Source: Brooklawnia cerclae (lineage in GTDB: Bacteria > Actinomycetota > Actinomycetes > Propionibacteriales > Propionibacteriaceae). Taken from it: a DNA stretch of 64,000 bases. The stretch is from assembly GCF_011758645.1 (NCBI RefSeq), contig NZ_JAAMOZ010000001.1:2838970-2902969 (forward strand), in the 5' to 3' direction. The notes under the pieces are model-generated. The model was not told the origin of the DNA. It worked only from the letters and a program-made list of their open reading frames with translations, and searched no databases. Positions 26,058 to 33,974 of the stretch are shown here, in pieces. The position numbers and the translations under genes were made by a program. How positions within the stretch are numbered: the first letter of the stretch is position 1; every line of letters begins with the position of its first letter.

Positions 26058-26999
26058 ATGCCCATTGATCTCAAAGGCCTGGTTCCTGCCCCCGTAACCC
26101 CGTTCACACGCGACGGTGACATCGATATCGCCGCCATCCACCGCCTCGGCTCCTGGCTGGGCTCCTTCGACGGAGTCAAGGGCCTGGTCGTCCTGGGCCA
26201 CGCCGGTGAGGGGACATTCTGCACCGCCGACGAACAGGTCCAGGTGATCGAGGAGTACGTAGCCTCGACCAACGGACGGGTTCCCGTCATCGCCGGCATC
26301 ACGGGCGAGGGCACCAAGGTGGCGGTCGCGGAGGCCCGCCGCGCCGTGGCCGCCGGCGCCAAGGCCGGACTCATCTACCCCTCGCACGGCTGGCTGCGAT
26401 TCGGCTTCCAGAAGGGCGCCCCGCAGGATCGATACAAGGCGATCTACCAGGAGGCCGGCCTCGACTGCATCCTGTTCCAGTACCCCGATGTGACGAAGTG
26501 CTCCTACGACCTCGACACTCAGCTCGAGATCGCCGGCCAGGAGGGTGTCTTCTGGACGAAGAACGGCGTGCGCAACATGAAGCGATGGGACACCGAGATC
26601 CCGGCCCTGCGCGAGGCCTACCCCGACCTCACCATCCTGTCGTGCCATGACGAATACCTGCTCCATACGATCATGGACGTCGACGGCCTGCTCGTCGGCT
26701 ACGGCAACATCGCCCCCGAGCTCCTGCTGGAGTTGATCGCCGCGGGCAGGGCCCAGGACTGGCCCGCGGCGAAAGCCGTCCACAACCGGATGTTCCCGGT
26801 GACGCAGAACGTGTACCACCGCGGCTCCCACATGGAGGGCACCGTGTGCCTGAAGGAGGCGCTGGTCCATCGCGGTGTCCTGGAACACGCCACGGTCCGC
26901 TCGCCGCTCCTGCCGTTGGCTCCGGGGGCACACGACGAGATCGCCGCCGCGCTCGACAAGGCTGGTCTCGGTCTGGCCAGGATCCCGGCGACCGTCTGA
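26058..26999 (+). CDS. DHDPS/NAL-superfamily aldolase or lyase, substrate unknown
   Basis: A 313-residue (alpha/beta)8 class I aldolase of the dihydrodipicolinate synthase superfamily. The Schiff-base lysine is K168 (FWTKNG) and the catalytic tyrosine region is FQYPDVT (Y142). The GTTGE motif of true DapA reads GHAGEG (47-52), so lysine biosynthesis is unlikely. Many such enzymes act on sugar acids or keto acids. ATG with GAGGAG upstream. It is controlled by the palindrome at 26001 and ends at a strong terminator. Confidence 0.85.
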   Translation: MPIDLKGLVPAPVTPFTRDGDIDIAAIHRLGSWLGSFDGVKGLVVLGHAGEGTFCTADEQVQVIEEYVASTNGRVPVIAGITGEGTKVAVAEARRAVAAGAKAGLIYPSHGWLRFGFQKGAPQDRYKAIYQEAGLDCILFQYPDVTKCSYDLDTQLEIAGQEGVFWTKNGVRNMKRWDTEIPALREAYPDLTILSCHDEYLLHTIMDVDGLLVGYGNIAPELLLELIAAGRAQDWPAAKAVHNRMFPVTQNVYHRGSHMEGTVCLKEALVHRGVLEHATVRSPLLPLAPGAHDEIAAALDKAGLGLARIPATV

Positions 27000-27025
27000 G
27001 TTGTCGAGATCCGACCCCTTCCGAC

Positions 27026-27067
27026 AGAAGTGGCCCGGGCGGCGGAGATGCCGTCCGGGCCACTTCT
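27026..27067. terminator. Bidirectional terminator between convergent genes
   Basis: An 18-bp stem with one G-T wobble (left arm 27026-27043, right arm 27050-27067, loop GGAGAT). It lies between the convergent DHDPS-family and Nramp-like genes and reads into pyrimidine-rich sequence on the plus strand. Confidence 0.8.
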
Positions 27068-27084
27068 TCATCGAGGACGACTTC

Positions 27085-28389
27085 CTACAGCTTCGCAAGG
27101 ATCTCCTGCGTGATCAGCTGGTAGTCCATGAGGAGGATCACCACCAGGCCGATCACGCCGAGCACGTTCTGCCACCACGTGTTCTTCAGATCGCCCATCA
27201 ACCGGGCGTTGTTGCCCAGGATGAAGAGCAAGACGCCCAGCAGAGGCGCGATCAACACCGTGAGGGCCTGGGCGAGGATGATCATCTGCACCGGGTTCTT
27301 CCCGCTGGTGGCGATGGTGACCGCGACACCGACGGCGAGGACGATGAGCACGCCGATCCTGACGGAGGTGGACGAGACCTTGTTGCCTTTGCCAAGGCCG
27401 TCCGACAGCAGGGTCCCACCGGCGGTGGCGTTGGCCACCATGGCCGAGAATGCCGCCCCGAAGAAGCCCAGTGAGAAGATGAGCGGCCCACCGGGGAAAC
27501 TGATGACCTTGGCCAGGGATGCGATCTCCGTCCCCGACTTGATCTCCGTCCCGTAGAAGACGGCCGCTGCGGCGCAGATGACCAGCGCCGTCATGATGCC
27601 GGGGGCCACGATGCCCGGGACGGTGTCGGCGAGCGTGGTCTCCTCGTACTGATCGCGTCTCAGGCCCCGCTCCTTGGATGCGTAGCCGGCATAGAAGGCC
27701 GCATTGAGGGAGAAGTTCGTGCCCACCAGCGCGATGAGCAGCAGACCGGCACTGGCCGGGACCGACGGGACGAGGCCGGCTGCGGCGGCGCCCCAGTCGG
27801 GTTTGACCACGACGGCGGTGATGACGAACGATGTGGCCATCACGGCGACGATCACGAGTATGAGCTTCTCGATCACCTTGTAGGCCGAGCGGAAGAAGAC
27901 GATAGCCACGACGACCGCTGTACAGACGATCGTCCCGACGACCGCGACCGTGAACGGGCCGCTCCTCCCCGAGGTGTCGATCCCGAGGGAGGAACCGATC
28001 AGCGAGATCGCCTGGCCCGCTCCGATGGCGTTGCCGACGGAGAAGCACAACGTGATGCCGAAGACACCCAGGCCAGCGGCCACACCGAACGGCTTACCCA
28101 GCGTCTCCTTGATCGTCTGGACCACGGAGCCCGACGACCTGACGCCGACGCGGATGCTCATGTCGGCGAAAGTGAGCATCAACACGACCGACACGGCGAT
28201 CACCCAGACCAGACCGTAGTTGTAGCGGCTGCCGGCCTGGATCGCCGAGACCAGGTTGCCCGGGCCGAACTGCCAGGCGCCGACGACGAAGCCCGGCCCC
28301 ATCAGGGCCAGCATTCTCAGCGCCTTGTTCTTCTGTGGAGTCTGCTTCGGCGTGGGCGCGGTGGGCGCCTTCGCCGTGATTTCGCTCAT
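27085..28389 (-). CDS. Nramp-superfamily transporter, non-canonical
   Basis: A 434-residue membrane protein with about 11 hydrophobic segments and the Nramp TM1 frame GPGFVVGAWQFGPGN. The metal-coordinating DPGN motif reads GPGN (42-45), so the Asp is missing. TM6 reads ALVGTNFSLNAAFYAG in place of the usual Ala/Met-Pro-His metal motif. Divalent-metal transport is therefore doubtful, and transport of an organic acid or other solute is possible. ATG 28389 has AAGGA 7 nt upstream. It shares an operator with the DHDPS-family gene. Confidence 0.85.
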   Translation of the reverse strand: MSEITAKAPTAPTPKQTPQKNKALRMLALMGPGFVVGAWQFGPGNLVSAIQAGSRYNYGLVWVIAVSVVLMLTFADMSIRVGVRSSGSVVQTIKETLGKPFGVAAGLGVFGITLCFSVGNAIGAGQAISLIGSSLGIDTSGRSGPFTVAVVGTIVCTAVVVAIVFFRSAYKVIEKLILVIVAVMATSFVITAVVVKPDWGAAAAGLVPSVPASAGLLLIALVGTNFSLNAAFYAGYASKERGLRRDQYEETTLADTVPGIVAPGIMTALVICAAAAVFYGTEIKSGTEIASLAKVISFPGGPLIFSLGFFGAAFSAMVANATAGGTLLSDGLGKGNKVSSTSVRIGVLIVLAVGVAVTIATSGKNPVQMIILAQALTVLIAPLLGVLLFILGNNARLMGDLKNTWWQNVLGVIGLVVILLMDYQLITQEILAKL

Positions 28390-28512
28390 GGGACCATCCT
28401 TCTTCGGCTCCGCCATCCGGGCGGAGGTGACTGCGCTGTCGCCTGATCAGTCGACGGACGAGGAGTTCGGCAAAAGGTTGGCCGTATCCCTCGCGTCTTT
28501 AGGGAACGTTAC

Positions 28513-28538
28513 GGAGATCGTTTCCGAGAACGTTTCCA
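28513..28538. promoter_or_regulatory. Second LacI-type operator, upstream of the Nramp-like gene
   Basis: Read on the minus strand it starts TGGAAACGTTCTC and continues GGAAACGATCTCC. It matches the palindrome at 26001-26026 at 20 of 26 positions, including the whole centre. Confidence 0.75.
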
Positions 28539-28542
28539 TCTC

Positions 28543-28572
28543 ATGATGAACCCGGGACGACGCCTTTGTCCA
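28543..28572 (-). promoter_or_regulatory. Predicted promoter of the Nramp-like gene
   Basis: On the minus strand TGGACA and CATCAT are 18 bp apart. The operator follows within a few bases of the -10, the same layout as at 25972-26026. Confidence 0.4.
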
Positions 28573-28661
28573 GACCCCGTCGCTCGACTCGGCCGACTCG
28601 AAGTAAGGTTTCCCCAGTCGGAATGGCCGTGCAGCGGCTGCCGGTCGGAAACGGAGGAACG

Positions 28662-29594
28662 ATGAAGTTCGCGATCATCGGAGCCGGTGGGCTGGGCGGC
28701 TACTTCGGGGCCAAGCTGGCCGCGGCCGGGCACGACGTGGGGTTCGTCGTACGGGGACGCACACTCGGCGCGCTGCGCACCGGCGGCCTGCATGTCATCG
28801 GCGAGTCACAGATAGATCTGCCCACGGTGACCGCCACGGACGACGCCGATGACATCGGCCCCGTCGATGCCGTGCTCCTCACCGTCAAGACGTGGCAGCT
28901 ACCCGAGGTCGTCTACCACCTCGACCGGCTCGTCGGGCCCTCGACCCTCGTCCTGACCATGCAGAACGGAATCCGGACGCCGGAACAGGTGGCGGAACTG
29001 GTCGGACGCGAGCACGTCGCCCCGGCCATCGTCCGGGTGTACGCGAAGATCGATCGTCCCGGGCGCATCGACCACATGGGTGGGCCCGGCACCGTCACCA
29101 CCAGCACCTGGGACACCACCGGCACTCCGCAGATCGAGGCGGTGCGAGCCGCCTTCGAGGCCTCCGGGATCGGCAGCCCGCGAGTGGACGACATCTGGGT
29201 CGATCTGTGGGAGAAGGCGGTCTACATGATCCCCTACGGGCTCCTCGGCGCACTGTCGGGCCTGCCCGTCGGCGGGCTGCGCACGACGCTGCGTGCCGAG
29301 TTCGCGGCGACCATGGCGGAGGTCGCCGCGGTGGGACGGGCCCGCGGCGTCGCGCTGTCCGGCGATGTCGTCGAGCGGACGCTGGGGTTCGCCGACTCGA
29401 TGCCGGCCCAGGCGACCTCCTCGATGCAGCGTGACCTGCTGGAGGGCCGTCCCTCCGAACTCGAGGCGCTCGGAGGCGACATCGTCCGATCAGGACGCGA
29501 GACCGGCGTCCCCGTGCCACGTCACGAACTCCTGTACTCCGTGCTGTCGCTGTGGGAGGCGATCGCGCGGCAGACCCCGGGCGCGGGCCGGTAG
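28662..29594 (+). CDS. Ketopantoate reductase family (PanE/ApbA) oxidoreductase
   Basis: A 310-residue NAD(P)-dependent dehydrogenase. The Rossmann motif is IIGAGGLGGYFGAKLA at the N terminus, DAVLLTVKTWQ carries the conserved Lys and MQNGI the conserved Asn. The C-terminal half has the family YSVLSLWEAI-type ending. It is probably a 2-keto acid or ketopantoate reductase. It is divergent from the Nramp-like gene and not clearly under the same operator. Good RBS (GGAGG, 6 nt). Confidence 0.88.
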   Translation: MKFAIIGAGGLGGYFGAKLAAAGHDVGFVVRGRTLGALRTGGLHVIGESQIDLPTVTATDDADDIGPVDAVLLTVKTWQLPEVVYHLDRLVGPSTLVLTMQNGIRTPEQVAELVGREHVAPAIVRVYAKIDRPGRIDHMGGPGTVTTSTWDTTGTPQIEAVRAAFEASGIGSPRVDDIWVDLWEKAVYMIPYGLLGALSGLPVGGLRTTLRAEFAATMAEVAAVGRARGVALSGDVVERTLGFADSMPAQATSSMQRDLLEGRPSELEALGGDIVRSGRETGVPVPRHELLYSVLSLWEAIARQTPGAGR

Positions 29595-29711
29595 TCCCGT
29601 TCGGGGGTTGCCGACGAGAACTGGGATCTCGATCCTCACCCCGACGGCGTGTCGTCCCGACACTCCGCGAGCCTCGAATTCCGCGTCCCGATTCTCGTCG
29701 GAGCGCCCGTC

Positions 29712-30089
29712 TCAGCCCACGCTGCCGTGGTGGGGAGGGCGCTCCGCCAGCAATGCCCGGTCGTGCTGCGACAGCGGCATGGTCCAATCCCGGACGCGAG
29801 GCCGCGCGTCAAGGCCCAGTTCGTGGCACACGGCCTGCGCCACGGTGTGCAGCTGCGCACTCCCGACACCAGCGCGGCGATTCGCGTCCGGCAGCCGAGG
29901 CCATGCCTGGCCGGCGGCGCGCTGCTCGTCACGGTCACCCGTGATGCGTGCGGCGTCCCACCCCGAACGCGCCAGTGCGGCGACGATCCCCGCGGGCGTG
30001 GCGTCCTCACCCGGCGCCTCCTCACCCGTGAGCGCCCACGACACCAGCGCGACGAGCAGTCGGGAATCGGTCTGGTCGGCGTTCGTCAC
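29712..30089 (-). CDS. Small hypothetical protein
   Basis: A 125-residue acidic protein starting at a GTG (VTNADQTDSRLLVALVSWAL) with GGAG about 8 nt upstream. No domain is recognised. The third-codon GC pattern looks coding, but a competing frame on the opposite strand is also open, so the call is tentative. Confidence 0.45.
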   Translation of the reverse strand: MTNADQTDSRLLVALVSWALTGEEAPGEDATPAGIVAALARSGWDAARITGDRDEQRAAGQAWPRLPDANRRAGVGSAQLHTVAQAVCHELGLDARPRVRDWTMPLSQHDRALLAERPPHHGSVG

Positions 30090-30630
30090 AGGTCTGCTCC
30101 GGTTCGTTCTGGTGGGCGGGACGCCGGGTCGGTGCGCGTCCGCGAGGGTTCGTGCGTGCAGGCCTGGGGCGTCCCGAGGCGTGGCCGGGCACCACGAGAC
30201 GACGAGAGGTGACGCGGCGAGCACTGTGACCACGGTAGGGCAGCACGGCGACCGAGTCGATGCCCGACCGTTTCGGTACGCCCGAGTTCCGGCACCCGCC
30301 TGGTTCGGCCCAGTGGCAGGGCCCGACCCTGGTCAACGCACATCGACACGCCAGAGCAAGCGCTTTCCACCGCCTCCCCGAGCCACTGGTGCGCAGAAAC
30401 CAGGGTGGACGCCCTCGTGGACGACAAGCTCCCCACATGTGCCGCGTCAGAAGGCGAACCCGCTCACCCCCAGCGGACACCCGCCCGGGCACGGCGCCCG
30501 CTCACCGCGACCCTCTCGCCCAGCATCTGTCGGTGAGCCTGGTGACGATGCAGGCGCACAGTAGGGTGGCCATCGAGGTTCCTGCCGCATCATCACAGGA
30601 ATCGAACGGTGCGACGAGAAACCTGGACGA
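30090..30630. other. 540-bp stretch without a convincing gene
   Basis: Several open frames exist on both strands, but all are Arg/Pro-rich with no start context and none resembles a protein family. I see no clear terminator, repeat or RNA here. It may be decayed coding sequence next to the broken gene at 30631. Confidence 0.5.
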
Positions 30631-30929
30631 ATGAAACTCGACTGGCAAACAATGCTCGGTGACCTCTTCCAGGGCATGCAGCCCGTCCTGCCATATCTGA
30701 TACCGCTGATTCTGCTCATCGTGTTCGTGTCCTGGCCGATGCCGGGTCGTGGCCCGGGCCTGTTCGCGAGACGTGACGTGTGGCGGCGCTTCAAGTTCGA
30801 GCCGCGCCGTGTCGTCCTGGAGCGTTGCGCCGGTCCTACTTTCCGGAGGGCACCAGCGTTCGGGTCGTCGCGGCGATGACCGCTGAGGAGCAGGCTGCAC
30901 GAACCGCTTGGTCGGCCAGACGGAGGTAG
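30631..30929 (+). pseudogene. Broken membrane-anchored HNH-nuclease-like gene, central domain deleted
   Basis: The frame from ATG 30631 gives a membrane segment (VLPYLIPLILLIVFVSW) and the basic block RRDVWRRFKFEPRRVVLERC, a pattern that in related actinobacterial proteins leads into an HNH domain. Coding sense stops near 30833. A different frame then reads SYFPEGTSVRVVAAMTAEEQ to a stop at 30929, which looks like the natural C terminus. The HNH core that should lie between is absent, consistent with an internal deletion plus frameshift. Family identity rests on recall of the flanking pattern. Confidence 0.55.
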
Positions 30930-30994
30930 GACCCAGTTGATCGTCCCCCGTGTCCTGTGGAAGCAGGGACTGTCCACGGACGTCTGCCGAAAGG

Positions 30995-31067
30995 CGGCCC
31001 CAGCAGGATTCGAACCTGCGACACAAGGTTTAGGAAACCTCTGCTCTATCCCCTGAGCTATGGGGCC
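30995..31067 (-). tRNA. tRNA-Arg (anticodon CCT)
   Basis: Cloverleaf on the minus strand. Acceptor stem GGCCCCA/TGGGGCC, anticodon stem GAGGT/ACCTT with loop TTCCTAA (anticodon CCT), T-arm GCAGG-TTCGAAT-CCTGC. Discriminator G and no encoded CCA. Confidence 0.93.
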
Positions 31068-31198
31068 CGGCGGTACCGTCTCACTCTATGGGCCAAGGCA
31101 ACGCTACTCGTGACCCGCGCAGCGCACCAAATGGGCGTGCGGCTCCACAGATGCACCCTTGGTCTCGGGATTGCACAAACTTCCGCGCCGATTCGCAT

Positions 31199-31226
31199 TT
31201 GCATCCACACGGATCTGGTCTAGTAT
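31199..31226 (+). promoter_or_regulatory. Predicted promoter of a candidate small RNA
   Basis: TTGCAT (31199-31204) and TAGTAT (31221-31226) are spaced by 16 bp. Transcription would start near 31233, right at the base of the stem-loop that follows. Confidence 0.5.
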
Positions 31227-31232
31227 CTAGTC

Positions 31233-31314
31233 ACGAAAGCGGCTGCTATGTCGATGATTTGTCTCCTGGGGGTGGGTAGACGGCTTCGGCCCCTCGACTA
31301 GCAGCCGCTTTCCC
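31233..31314 (+). ncRNA. Candidate structured small RNA (three-way junction)
   Basis: A 14-bp perfect stem (31235-31248 with 31299-31312) continues as 5 bp (31250-31254 with 31294-31298) after one bulged base. Inside are hairpin GTCT/AGAC around a G-rich loop (31261-31281) and GGC-TTCG-GCC (31282-31291), giving a three-way junction. A promoter-like sequence ends 6 nt before it. It does not match tmRNA, SRP RNA, 6S or RNase P as I know them. The alternative is that it terminates the methyltransferase gene on the other strand, but neither side has a U-tract. Confidence 0.4.
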
Positions 31315-31380
31315 TATGCCCGCAGAACCCTCGGTACAGCCAGGGCCTTCCATGCGACGCACTCACTCGACGCGACAAGC

Positions 31381-32154
31381 TCATTTGACCGCGACGATCC
31401 TCCGCATCGGGATCGGTATCTCGACGAAGCCGTCGCCCGCCCGCTCCGTCAGGTAGTCGACGGCGAGTTCCATCCGTTCCGGGCTGGTTCCCGGCAGGTA
31501 CAGCGCGCCGAGGAGGCGCTCCGCGTCGTCCCTCCCGGTGACGCGGTAGCCGTACCGCTCCCGCCGGTCCTCGGCCACCATCAGGCCGCTGCCCTCCATG
31601 AGCCGCCCGACGGCGACCTCCGGCGACCTCGGGAACCGGGGCGTCCCCCGAAGCAACTGTGTGACGCGCGCGGCCACCCGCACGTCGCGAGTACGTTGGG
31701 GACGGATCGTCGGAGCGACCGAGACGAATACGCCGCCCGGACGCAACACCCGGGCCACCTCGTCCAGCACCTCGCTGATCGGCCGGATGACCGCCAGTCC
31801 CATCACCGTCGTCACGGCGTCCAGACTGCCGTCGGCGAAGGGAAGCCTTCTCGCATCCGCCTGCACCCAGGGGCCGGACGACCGCTCGGCGGCCAAGCGA
31901 AGCTCGTTTCGCGACAGGTCGAGTCCCACGACCACACGATCGGGTGCCGAGAGCTCACGCGAGACGCGTCCGGAGCCGCACCCGATGTCGAGCACGACCC
32001 TGGCGCCCGACGACACCGCGCGCGCCATCCACTGGTAGGGGTTCTGGCGGCCCGAGAGCGCGCGAGAGAGCACCTCCTCGGCGATCCCCGGATTGCGCTG
32101 ATGGAAGTCGGCGATGAAATCGGCCCACCCGGTCGGGGTGAGACGGCGCGACAT
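31381..32154 (-). CDS. Class I SAM-dependent methyltransferase
   Basis: A 257-residue methyltransferase with motif I VLDIGCGSGRVS (about 54-65), acidic post-motif VVVGLDLSRNEL, and VARVLRPGGVFVSVAP as motifs for the later strands. It resembles the UbiE/Methyltransf_11 group acting on small molecules. The substrate is unknown. It lies 28 bp downstream of the next gene on the same strand and is probably co-transcribed with it and the DtxR-type regulator. Confidence 0.85.
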   Translation of the reverse strand: MSRRLTPTGWADFIADFHQRNPGIAEEVLSRALSGRQNPYQWMARAVSSGARVVLDIGCGSGRVSRELSAPDRVVVGLDLSRNELRLAAERSSGPWVQADARRLPFADGSLDAVTTVMGLAVIRPISEVLDEVARVLRPGGVFVSVAPTIRPQRTRDVRVAARVTQLLRGTPRFPRSPEVAVGRLMEGSGLMVAEDRRERYGYRVTGRDDAERLLGALYLPGTSPERMELAVDYLTERAGDGFVEIPIPMRRIVAVK

Positions 32155-32182
32155 GCCTCCAGACTACCGCGGGCCCCCGCAT

Positions 32183-33259
32183 TCACCTCGTGGACGATTC
32201 GAGCTCCCCGGCGAGGTCACCGCAGATACGACGCAGCAGGGTTCCCGTTTCTATCGGCCGGTCGGCGATGGTCGACATCAACAGCCCCAGCCCCGGCAAT
32301 GCCTCGTCCGGATCCGCACCGGTCCTCCCGGTCAGTGGGTTGCGGCCGTCCGCCCACGGTAGCGTCAGCCGATCCCAGGTGCGCACCCAGCTGTCGGCGA
32401 CCTCGGCGCTCGAAGGGGCGCCGAAGAAATGCCCGACCGGTGAATGGTGACGCAGCGCCACCACGGGGCTGTCGGCGAAGATGAGGGCCAGTCGCAACCG
32501 CGCGTCCAGGGCCTTCCGTTCGGCGAGGGTCCCCCAGCCGACCGCCCACCCACACGGGCGGTGGCACATCGGCCCGACGTCGGGACGCTCGCCCGCCGCG
32601 ATCGTCTCGTGGTTCATCGCGCACTGGGCGAGCGCCAGCCCGAGGCGGGAATGGAAGTTGTCGAGGTAGGTGTCGTACCCGGCCTGGTCGCCCGAGCACG
32701 CGTTGAGCGAACGCCTCGCAGTGGCGCGGAGCACGGACGAATGCGGGCAGGTGGTGTCGCGCGTCCCCCAGCGTTCCGCGACGAACGAGCCCATGCGCAG
32801 CGGATCACCCGCGTGCCCGAGCACGGATCCCCAGGCCAACTGGCACACGTACTCCGACATCAGGTGCAGCGTGACGACGAGGTTGACCGTCTCGCTGCGC
32901 CGTGCGCGCAGATGGCAGACCTCCAGCATCAGTTCGAACAACGGGACGAGCGAGTCGAAGGCCCCGCGGCACCGATCACGTGGATTGCGCGGGAAGGACG
33001 CCAGGCGGATCTCGCCGCTCCACGGGCGGTCGGCGAACTCGCGGGACAATTGCCCGAAGTCCTCGGCGTCCAGCGCCAGCACGCGACGTGCGGCACGAGC
33101 GAGCCGCGCCGCACGGGCCAGATGCGCGTCCTGCTCGACCAGGTCCGCGTGCTCCGCCAGCAACGAGTCGACCGCGTCCGGCCACCCCGCTCGCACCATC
33201 TCGGCGAGCAGGCCCCCGAAACCGCCCACGCCGGTCAGCTGTCTATGGGATCGATCCAC
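32183..33259 (-). CDS. Uncharacterised protein downstream of DtxR/IdeR
   Basis: A 358-residue soluble, mostly helical protein with no family I can name. Notable are several Cys/His residues in the middle (DTTCPHSS, GPMCHRPCGW) that could bind metal, though no known motif is formed. The reading start overlaps the regulator's 3' end by 25 nt; alternative starts lie within the first 22 codons. Position between a metal-sensing regulator and a methyltransferase hints at a metal or redox role, but this is inference only. Confidence 0.7.
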   Translation of the reverse strand: MDRSHRQLTGVGGFGGLLAEMVRAGWPDAVDSLLAEHADLVEQDAHLARAARLARAARRVLALDAEDFGQLSREFADRPWSGEIRLASFPRNPRDRCRGAFDSLVPLFELMLEVCHLRARRSETVNLVVTLHLMSEYVCQLAWGSVLGHAGDPLRMGSFVAERWGTRDTTCPHSSVLRATARRSLNACSGDQAGYDTYLDNFHSRLGLALAQCAMNHETIAAGERPDVGPMCHRPCGWAVGWGTLAERKALDARLRLALIFADSPVVALRHHSPVGHFFGAPSSAEVADSWVRTWDRLTLPWADGRNPLTGRTGADPDEALPGLGLLMSTIADRPIETGTLLRRICGDLAGELESSTR

Positions 33260-33915
33260 AGCCCCGAGGCGAGCCCGCCGTCGACGCGGACGCGTCCCTC
33301 GGATGTCCGGATCTCCAGTGCGTCACCGACCCTCACGGCCTCGAACTCGACGCCGGGACGCAGGCCCACGTCGTCCAGCCCGGTCAGCGCGGGGGCATCG
33401 GCCTGCACCTGCTCGCTGAAGCGCCTGAGCGTGACCGTGAGGGGCTTGTCGCCCAGCACGTCGTCGAGTGGGAGGACGCCCTTGCGGAAGTCCGCGGGCG
33501 GCGATCCCTCGGGACGGGGGACCGGACAGCCGTAGGGCGACAGCGCCGGCTCGTCCAGCAGGACCGCCAGCCGCTCCTCCATGAGATCGCTGATGACGTG
33601 CTCGAGCTTGCAGGCCTCCTCGTGCACGTCGACCCACTCCATGCCGATGATGTCCGACAACATGCACTCCGCAAGACGGTGCTTGCGCATCACCGAGTTG
33701 GCGCGATGCCAGCCCAACTCGCTCAACTCGATCCTCCGATCGTCGCGCACCCACAGCAGGCCGTCACGCTCGAGCCTGGCTACCGTCTGGCTGACAGTCG
33801 GCCCCGACTGGTGCAGCCGCTCGACGATGCGCGCGCGAAGGGGCTCGATCCCCTCCTCGTGCAATTCGAGGATCGTTCGCAGATACATCTCGGTGGTATC
33901 GATCAACTCACTCAT
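33235..33915 (-). CDS. DtxR/IdeR-family metal-dependent repressor
   Basis: A 226-residue regulator. The N-terminal winged helix (IVERLHQSGPTVSQTVARLE) is followed by the dimerisation domain carrying the complete DtxR ligand set in matching numbering: M10, H79, E83, H98, C102, E105 and H106. A C-terminal SH3-like domain (about 150-226) is present. It should sense Fe2+ (or Mn2+) and repress iron-uptake genes. The full set of ligands including C102 favours iron over the MntR type. Confidence 0.92.
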   Translation of the reverse strand: MSELIDTTEMYLRTILELHEEGIEPLRARIVERLHQSGPTVSQTVARLERDGLLWVRDDRRIELSELGWHRANSVMRKHRLAECMLSDIIGMEWVDVHEEACKLEHVISDLMEERLAVLLDEPALSPYGCPVPRPEGSPPADFRKGVLPLDDVLGDKPLTVTLRRFSEQVQADAPALTGLDDVGLRPGVEFEAVRVGDALEIRTSEGRVRVDGGLASGLWIDPIDS

Positions 33916-33974
33916 ATCGCCCCTCCCAACGCATGAAGCCTATCGGGCATTCCCGGCCTACCATCGGAACCACG

